Source of the DNA: Sweltsa coloradensis
Taxonomy: Eukaryota; Arthropoda; Insecta; Plecoptera; Chloroperlidae
Direction: 5' to 3'
DNA length: 64,000 bases
NCBI GenBank assembly: GCA_024449915.1
Contig: JAMZAV010000356.1
Location: 186,001 to 250,000 of the forward strand
The notes beneath the pieces were generated by a model. That model searched no databases and had not been told where the DNA came from. It saw nothing but the letters and a program-made list of their open reading frames with translations. Both the position numbers and the translations under genes were made by a program. Shown here one piece after another: positions 58,315 to 64,000 of the stretch (the first letter of the stretch is position 1; every line of letters begins with the position of its first letter).

Positions 58315-61300
58315 AATTGTCTTCCGGGACATTCCGCCGCTGTTTGAGTTTGCTGCTACAGACCTTTGTCTGTCGCCTGGCACTCGACGTTTCGCCAGAA
58401 TCACATCTGGCATGATCACGAGTCACTCACTGTACGTCTTCCTTCTTCAAGAACACGCACTCGACTGACAGTCTCCAACCCAACTGCGCGCGTCCTCGAT
58501 CGAGTTTGCATGCCTCCTATTGTGGTGGAAATAGGTGCGGGGCGGCGAGGTTGTATTGGAAATGCAGAGATTTGTACTGTGTTGCTCGAGGAAGGCTCTT
58601 GTGTAGTAGCGTTTGTTGTGTCTGAAGGTGGTATGTGTTTGTTTACCATTGGTATTGGACCAAGATTGGTTTCCATGCTGTTGCCAGTCTCTGGGCATCA
58701 TCTCGCTTGTTAATGTTGCAGGGACGTTTTTCTATCTCGATGGCTTCGCCGTATGATACGTGGGTAATATACAGGGGCTACTGCTAGAGTTCTAGTGTTG
58801 CCAAAGTCTATCAATGGCCTTCCTTCCTTACATGCTGAGCTAATGCGGATGTTGCTTTGTCCTGTCTTACTGCGAGTTCGTGTTCCTTCACTCTAGCCGA
58901 TATTCTCCTATTTGTTTGGCCCACATAGACTTGGGGGCACGAACCACAGGGGACCTCGTAGACTCCTTGCGACTCCAGAGGGATTGACTGCTTTGCACTT
59001 CTTAGCATGGTGTTGATTTTGCGATGTGCTTTGAAAGTGGTCTTGATGTTGTGGACCCTGAGCAGTCTACTGACTTTATCTGTTGTACCTTTGATATAAG
59101 GCAGATAAGCTGTTGCACGGTGTTTTTCTTGTTCTATTTCTCCTCCGTCACTGACTTTAGGTTGACGTTTGAATGCTTTTGTTATGTTGTAATGTGAGTA
59201 GCCATTAGCACATAGGGTCTCCCGCAGAGTTTTCTTCTCCGACGCTAAGTGATCAGAATCTGATAGTCGTATAGAGCGTGTGGTCAGTGTGTTCACCACA
59301 GAGTTGAGTTGGGCTGGATGATGATGAGATGCAGCATTAAGGTATCTGTTTGTGTGCGTAGGTTTACGGTAAACCGTGTGGCCCAGATTTCCATCAGCTC
59401 TTCTTATCAGGCACACATCTAGGAATGGTAGCTGGCCGTTCTCCTCAACTTCTTCTTCAAGCCTCAAAGCGCTAAGAAATAACGGGGATGTTATTGTTCT
59501 ACCTGCAGACAGGGAAACGCAATTGTGGTAATGAATACTTCGGACTATAACGAAAAAATGCACACCGCTGCTGGAAGACTCGTGCCTATAAACAATACAA
59601 CTCAGACCCTACAACCTATTTGGAAAAAACTACCAGAACTTAAATTATAGCCTCTCCAATTGACCCTGAAATCAGAAATATATCATACAAGGGAGAAATC
59701 GTCTCGTTGTCCTAAGCTATATGGCCTGCCAAAGATACACAAGCCAGAAACACCTCTCAGACCGATAGTTAGCTCGATCGATTCTCCGACCCAGCCACTA
59801 GCTAGATACCTTGCCAAACAACTACAACCGTACGTGGAGGACGCAGAGTCGTATGTCAAGAATGCAGAACACTTCATCAACAGTTTAGCTAACACAACCA
59901 TGGAAGAAGGTCATCTACTAATAAGCCTTGATGTTGTATCGCTGTTCACTCAGATCCCTGTCCAGGAAGCTATTGAATCAATTCGGAAAACTTACAACCC
60001 TCCTGATCACATCATGGAGTTGTCGGAACATTGTCTTGCTAACACCTACTTCATGTTTGACGCAGTCAGGTACAAACAAATTGAAGGCGCGCCAATGGGT
60101 TCACCACTCTCGCCTGTAATAGCAATCTCTTCGTGACCATCTTTGAAACACAAGCGTTGAAAAGGGCAAAACTGAAACCATCCATTGGCGCCGCTACGTT
60201 GACGATATATTCTGCATATGGCCCCATGGTAGGGAGATGTTACCTGAGTTCCTTACTTATCTGAATAGCCTCCACCCCAACATCCAATTCACGATAGAAG
60301 TTGAGGAGAACGGCCAGCTACCATTCCTAGATGTGTGCCTGATAAGAAGAGCTGATGGAAATCTGGGCCACACGGTTTACCGTAAACCTACGCACACAAA
60401 CAATACCTTAATGCTGCATCTCATCATCATCCAGCCCAACTCAACTCTGTGGTGAACACACTGACCACACGCTCTATACGACTATCAGATTCTGATCACT
60501 TGGCGTCGGAGAAGAAAACTCGGCGGGAGACCCGATGTGCTAATGGCTACTCACATTACAACATAACAAAAGCATTCAAACGTCAACCTAAAGTCAGTGA
60601 CGGAGGAGAATAAGAACAAGAAAAACACCGTGCAACAGCTTATCTGCCTTATATCAAAGGTACAACAGATAAAGTCAGTAGACTGCTCAGGGTCCACAAC
60701 ATCAAGACCACTTTCAAAGCACATCGCAAAATCAACACCATGCTAAGAAGTGCAAAGCAGTCAATCCCTCTGGAGTCGCAAGGAGTCTACGAGGTCCCCT
60801 GTGGTTCGTGCCCCCAAGTCTATGTGGGCCAAACAAATAGGAGAATATCGGCTAGAGTGAAGGAACACGAACTCGCAGTAAGACAGGACAAAGCAACATC
60901 CGCATTAGCTCAGCATGTAAGGAAGGAAGGCCATTGGATAGACTTGCCAACACTAGAACTCTAGCAGTAGCCCCTGTATATTACCCTCGTATCATACGCG
61001 AAGCCATCGAGATAGAAAAACGTCCCTGCAACATTAACAAGCGAGATGATGCCCAGAGACTGGCAACAGCATGGAAACCAATCTTGGTCCAATACCAAGT
61101 GGTAAACAAACACATACCACCTTCAGACACAACAAACGCTACTACACAAGAGCCTTCCTCGAGCAACACAGTACAAATCTCTGCATTTCCAATACAACCT
61201 CGCCGCCCCGCACCTATTTCCACCACAATAGGAGGCATGCAAACTCGATCGAGGACGCGCGCAGTTGGGTTGGAGACTGTCAGTCGAGTGCGTGTTCTTG

Positions 61301-64000
61301 AAGAAGGAAGACGTACAGTGAGTGACTCGTGATCATGCCAGATGTGATTCTGGCGAAACGTCGAGTGCCAGGCGACAGACAAAGGTCTGTAGCAGCAAAC
61401 TCAAACAAGCGGCGGAATGTCCCGGAAGACAATTACAACATACAATACGTCCGCGAAAAACTTAAGAACAAATATATATATATATATATATATGTTGTAA
61501 TTGTATTCCGGGACATTCCGCCGCTTGTTTAAGTTTGCTGCTACAGACCTTTGTCTGTCGCCTGGCACTCGACGTTTCGCCAGAATCGCATCTGGCATGA
61601 TCACGAGTCACTCACTAGTATGTCTTCCTTCTTCAAGAACACGCACTCGACTGACAGTCTCCGACCAACCCAACTGCGCGCGTCCTCGATCGAGTTTGCA
61701 TGCCTCCTATTGTGGTGGAAATAGGTGCGGGGCGGCGAGGTTGTATTGGAAATGCAGAGATTTGTACTGTGTTGCTGGAGGAAGGCTCTTGTGTAGTAGC
61801 GTTTGTTGTGTCTAAAGGTGGTATGTGTTTGTTTACCACTTGGTATTGGACCAAGATTGGTTTCCATGCTGTTGCCAGTCTCTGGGCATCATCTCGCTGG
61901 TTAATGTTGCAGGGACGTTTTTCTATCTCGATGGCTTCGCGTATGATACGAGGGTAATATACAGGGGCTACTGCTAGAGTTCTAGTGTTGGCAAAGTCGA
62001 TCCAATGGCCTTCCTTCCTCACATGCTGAGCTAATGCGGATGTTGCTTTGTCCTGTCTTACTGCGAGTTCGTGTTACTTCACTCTAGCCGATATTATGTT
62101 TATGTTTTGCCGATATTATGTCCGGAATGTCCCGGAAGACAATTACAACATTTTATTTTTTTATTTTTTTTTATTACAACTAAAATGACGATTAAAAATA
62201 TACTATTTTGAGAATGTGATTTTATAATTTTTTGGATCCAGAAGTTTGCAAAAATTGGCGTTTTTTGAAGAATTTCTTGCATCGGCTTTAACCTGCTTCT
62301 TTTTCGTTCCATATAGATACAAGAGCATCGTTCCAATCTAAAATGGCCCTATATAACATCGTGTCTTAAAACTGTGCAAAAATATACTCTCAAACACGCA
62401 AAGATATACGCATTCCAAAATCACACCCCTTCTTGGTAATCAGCATATTTTGACCGAACCACTTGCCCAAATTACGAAACTAAATAAAGAGGATTTACAG
62501 AAAAGGCTTAAGAGTACGTCAATAATGGCCAATATATTTTTTGGTCAAAATCCTCTTAGGCCACGAGGCATAAAGATCGTCCCCATTTTAATTCTAATGG
62601 GAGACATTTGCCGAAGGGACCTAGCTCGGAAGTTTGACATTTTTTTCGGGTCATGGTGGACCCAATAATCTTTCTGTTAATTTTTAAATTCATTGCTAGT
62701 TGGCCTGAATGAAATAAATATTTTGAGTTTAACGGGTGAATAACCCTGTCTCCACCCCAGGGTCAAAAACCTTTAAAGTCCATGAAAGTTGGCTGCATGG
62801 AAGAGTAAAGTCTATTCGCTGAAAGAAGCAGCAGCCGGGTTTTTGAAAAGATTTTGGTTTCAATGGAAGTGATTGACAAGCAATCATGTAAAGTGTTATA
62901 TCCTCCTTTGTACAATCCTTGCTTGACATCGTCGGTTTGTCCCGCGCGGTTGCCACTTTTGCTAGATGACTGACCAGTGACCACCCTATCTCTCCCGCCC
63001 TTGATGAGTTAACTTTTATAACCTATTTTAATGTTATTATTTTTAACCTTGGCAACCCTGTCTGCGATAGTCGCTAAAGCGTGCGCGTGCCATGCAGGTC
63101 CAACCCTTCCCTATGCTTCGGCTCCTTTATGGCATTGTGTGGCTAATAGCTGACCAATTTCGGATCTATTCACGGCCGTTCTTTCCAAAACCCCGGCTGC
63201 TGTTTCTTTCAGCGGATAGACTGTACCAACCTCAATATCAACCATTCTATATCTTTTTTTTTCACAACAGCGTAGCTTCCACATCTAGTGCAAAATGAAA
63301 TTTGGGTTGTCTTAGTTGACTTAAAATTAATGTTCTCCACTGAAAATCAGTTATGTGACTAAGTGGGTAGACTAAATACAAATCTATTTATTAATTCAAT
63401 ATACTTTTGACTGGCATTGTGTTGTATTTTATCCCACGCTGTGTTACAGGTCAGCGAAAATGCTAAGTCAAACCCCGGAATGAACAAAAAATTTAACTCA
63501 CTCAAGACAGATGAGAAAACTACAGGAAACGTACAGGTACGTTTTATTTCTGTGAAATTTTAATTTCTCTTGTGTTTACTTTTTAACGGAAAAAATGTCA
63601 ACTTAATATAGATAACAAATATTAAAATTTAACGATTTTATAATATATTAATGGGAATCCCTTAACCGAAATATCGTCTAAAAATTTTAATCGCGTCTCG
63701 CATCTTTCATTTGTCTCCAATTTAAACTGACTTAAATGATAGAAAAAGCCAAGTATTAACACGCAAGAATAGTATTTAACAAAATGATTTTCTGATATGG
63801 CAGTTGAAGTATTTAAAAATACCTTTCTTCATGTAAATATGTATTTCTGAACATTTTAGTTTACAACTGAATCATTTTATTTGTTTTATAGAACAACGAT
63901 GAAGATGCTTCACAACTAGCACAGGACGAAGAGATAAATAACAACGCAACCCCCACCACCACCACCACCACCACCACCACCACCACCACCAACAACAACA
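54306..64000 (+). CDS. Gene 3: secreted Asn/Asp/Thr-rich protein, at least four exons, 3' end beyond the window
   Basis: Exons: 54306-54365 (MRHLLRGVFLLAFVALALSI, donor GTACGT), 57943-57987 (KPNSSPTVSVKTIIK), 63450-63536 (VSENAKSNPGMNKKFNSLKT then DEKTTGNVQ) and 63892 to past 64000 (NNDEDASQLAQDEEINNNAT, then a Pro and a long Thr run from a CCA/ACC repeat). All junctions are phase 0 with consensus GT-AG sites. The signal peptide ends at about the first junction. The mature chain passes from basic to acidic, then poly-Thr, a likely O-glycosylation target. Small symmetric exons and Lys/Ser/Thr content recall gene 1, so the two may be distant relatives. No known domain. Extra exons inside the 3.6- and 5.5-kb introns could have been missed. 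Confidence 0.65.
54366..55134. other. Intron 1 of gene 3, first part
   Basis: T-rich and AT-rich; nothing recognised. Confidence 0.4.
55135..55463. mobile_element. TTAA-flanked MITE with CACTGCTCTTAGGTGG ends
   Basis: TTAA-CACTGCTCTTAGGTGG at the left and CCACCTAAGAGCAGTG-TTAA at the right; inverted arms extend about 75 bp. Confidence 0.7.
55464..57146. other. Intron 1 of gene 3, second part, with a perfect hairpin
   Basis: 56949-56992 is a hairpin with a perfect 19-bp stem (ACTTTTTTACCACCACTAC) and loop AACCCC. Otherwise AT-rich sequence without a gene. Confidence 0.5.
57147..57480. mobile_element. Foldback element of GGTCGCCAAC words, copy 2
   Basis: Same family as 27658-27938: inverted ends GTAGAAATATTTG and CAAATATTTTACTAG, with many GTTGGTGACC/GGTCACCAAC words in between. 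Confidence 0.65.
57571..57898 (+). repeat. Four 82-bp tandem repeats before exon 2 of gene 3
   Basis: Unit starts at 57571, 57653, 57735 and 57817. Copies are identical except one base near the end of the last. Each unit begins CCTCAGACCCAGG and closes CAGGTCTGAGG, so each can fold. The array ends 44 bases before exon 2. A SINE S1 end remnant (57483-57540) precedes it. Confidence 0.9.
58200..58310. repeat. (TA)n microsatellite
   Basis: TATATA runs broken by ATGTA; it borders the Penelope cluster. A shorter (TA)n is at 61472-61493, bordering another copy. Confidence 0.85.
58311..59456 (-). pseudogene. Penelope-like element 2, inverted 3' part (RT end, GIY-YIG, pLTR)
   Basis: On the minus strand it is open from about 59456 to 58811: ENGQLPFLDVCLIRRADGN, YRKPTHTNRYLNAASHHH, VYEVPCGSCPQVYVGQTNRR (GIY-YIG start) and LAQHVRKEGH. 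Then comes pLTR sequence to 58311 with the GCGGGGCGGCGAGG block. The RT palm is missing: the copy stops at the junction with the plus-strand part. The reading frame is better preserved than in the plus-strand copy. Confidence 0.8.
58381..58440 (-). ncRNA. Hammerhead-like motif with swapped C3/G8, copy a
   Basis: On the minus strand: GACGTA, short hairpin, GTGATCA in place of CTGATGA, stem II GCCAGA/TCTGGC, GAAACGTC. GACGT and ACGTC pair perfectly as stem III. See the copy at 61312. Confidence 0.4.
59457..61440 (+). pseudogene. Penelope-like element 2, plus-strand copy, 5'-truncated and frameshifted
   Basis: Starts inside the N-terminal region (LRNNGDVIVLPADR). 59660-60136 gives KLYGLPKIHKPETPLRPIVS, SLDVVSLFTQIPV and GAPMGSPLSPVIA. 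The active-site YVDD follows in another frame near 60190. 60237-60455 gives the NGQLPFLDVCLIRR region; 60740-60964 gives VYEVPCGSCPQVYVGQTNRR and the GIY-YIG part. The pLTR runs to 61440. Several frameshifts and a stop (GGE-stop near 60610) show it is dead. Confidence 0.8.
61312..61372 (+). ncRNA. Hammerhead-like motif with swapped C3/G8, copy b
   Basis: GACGTA, CAGTGAGTGACTC, GTGATCA, stem II GCCAGA/TCTGGC, GAAACGTC. Stem III (GACGT with ACGTC) and stem II are perfect. The catalytic strand has C3 to G and G8 to C, which keeps those two able to pair. Stem I is only about 3 bp. Confidence 0.4.
61494..62095 (-). pseudogene. Penelope-like element 2, third partial copy (inverted)
   Basis: Reverse complement of about 60840-61440: pLTR from 61494, NTRTLAVAPVYYPRIIREAI, LAQHVRKEGHWIDFANTR. 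It ends within the GIY-YIG domain at about 62090. The hammerhead-like motif recurs at 61565-61625. Confidence 0.75.
62150..62745 (+). mobile_element. TTAA-type MITE family E, copy 5 (ends decayed)
   Basis: The body matches 2174-2825 (CTAAAATGGCCC, GCATTCCAAAATCACACCCC, AAAGATCGTCCCCAT). The left end is lost in a T-rich tract. Confidence 0.6.
62746..63449. other. Intron of gene 3 before exon 3
   Basis: 62760-62960 and 63160-63240 hold diverged repeats of each other in inverse (AAAGAAGCAGCAGCCGGG with CCCGGCTGCTGTTTCTTTCA). A SINE S1 end remnant (CACTGAAAATCAGTTATGTG) lies at 63338-63400, just upstream of exon 3. Confidence 0.5.

Noticed and set aside
58366..58713. Long open frames in the Penelope pLTR regions (also 60934-61332 and 61501-61815)
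   Set aside because: They overlap on both strands, recur in every pLTR copy and contain no Penelope domain; they are non-coding terminal repeat sequence.

Overview
This is an AT-rich, repeat-choked piece of an animal nuclear genome. The evidence is GT-AG introns inside signal-peptide genes, TATA boxes, AATAAA signals, tRNA- and 5S-derived SINEs, LINE tails, Penelope-like retroelements and swarms of small non-autonomous DNA elements. A marine invertebrate, perhaps a mollusc or another lophotrochozoan, is my best guess from style alone; no gene here fixes the species.

Reading splice sites by eye gives five small secreted-protein genes with the same logic: a short first exon carrying most of a signal peptide, a phase-0 intron, then low-complexity or repeat-built secreted sequence. 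Minus strand: gene 5 (exon 1 at 8647-8697, terminal exon 6317-6511 followed by an array of about 15 copies of that exon down to 3416) and its paralogue gene 4 (exon 1 at 16271-16321, exon 2 at 12462-12665, with a broken exon 2 copy at 14351-14559). Plus strand: gene 1 (seven exons, 26184-34713, Lys/Val/Pro-rich), gene 2 (two exons, 40060-46598, Asn/Gln then Gly-Lys-Pro-Gln repeats) and gene 3 (54306 to beyond the window end, Asn/Asp/Glu then poly-Thr). None matches a family I can name. Their form suits extracellular matrix, shell, adhesive or secreted peptide products; that is inference.

Region by region: 1-2170 is damaged (inflated homopolymers) and holds a degraded mobile element and a LINE tail. 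2170-8700 holds a TTAA element, a tRNA-like sequence, the tandem exon array, two facing Helentron-like elements and gene 5. 9275-11783 is a Penelope-like element (RT plus GIY-YIG) with inverted terminal repeats carrying hammerhead-like motifs. 11784-16400 is gene 4 with SINEs and a LINE tail. 17000-26000 is mostly mobile-element debris and one possible minus-strand exon. 26184-34760 is gene 1. 36000-39260 has MITEs and a SINE. 40000-46600 is gene 2, its intron filled by tandem Helentron-like elements. 46600-54200 is nested elements. 54240-64000 is gene 3, whose intron holds a TTAA MITE, a foldback element, four 82-bp repeats and a second, rearranged Penelope cluster.

Two structural themes explain most non-genic sequence: (i) elements starting TTGGATGAGCG or TTGAGCGAGCG and ending with an inverted copy of that motif, a short hairpin and CTAG, as expected of Helentron-type rolling-circle derivatives; (ii) elements with terminal inverted repeats inserted at TTAA. 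All gene models are ab initio and need transcript support.
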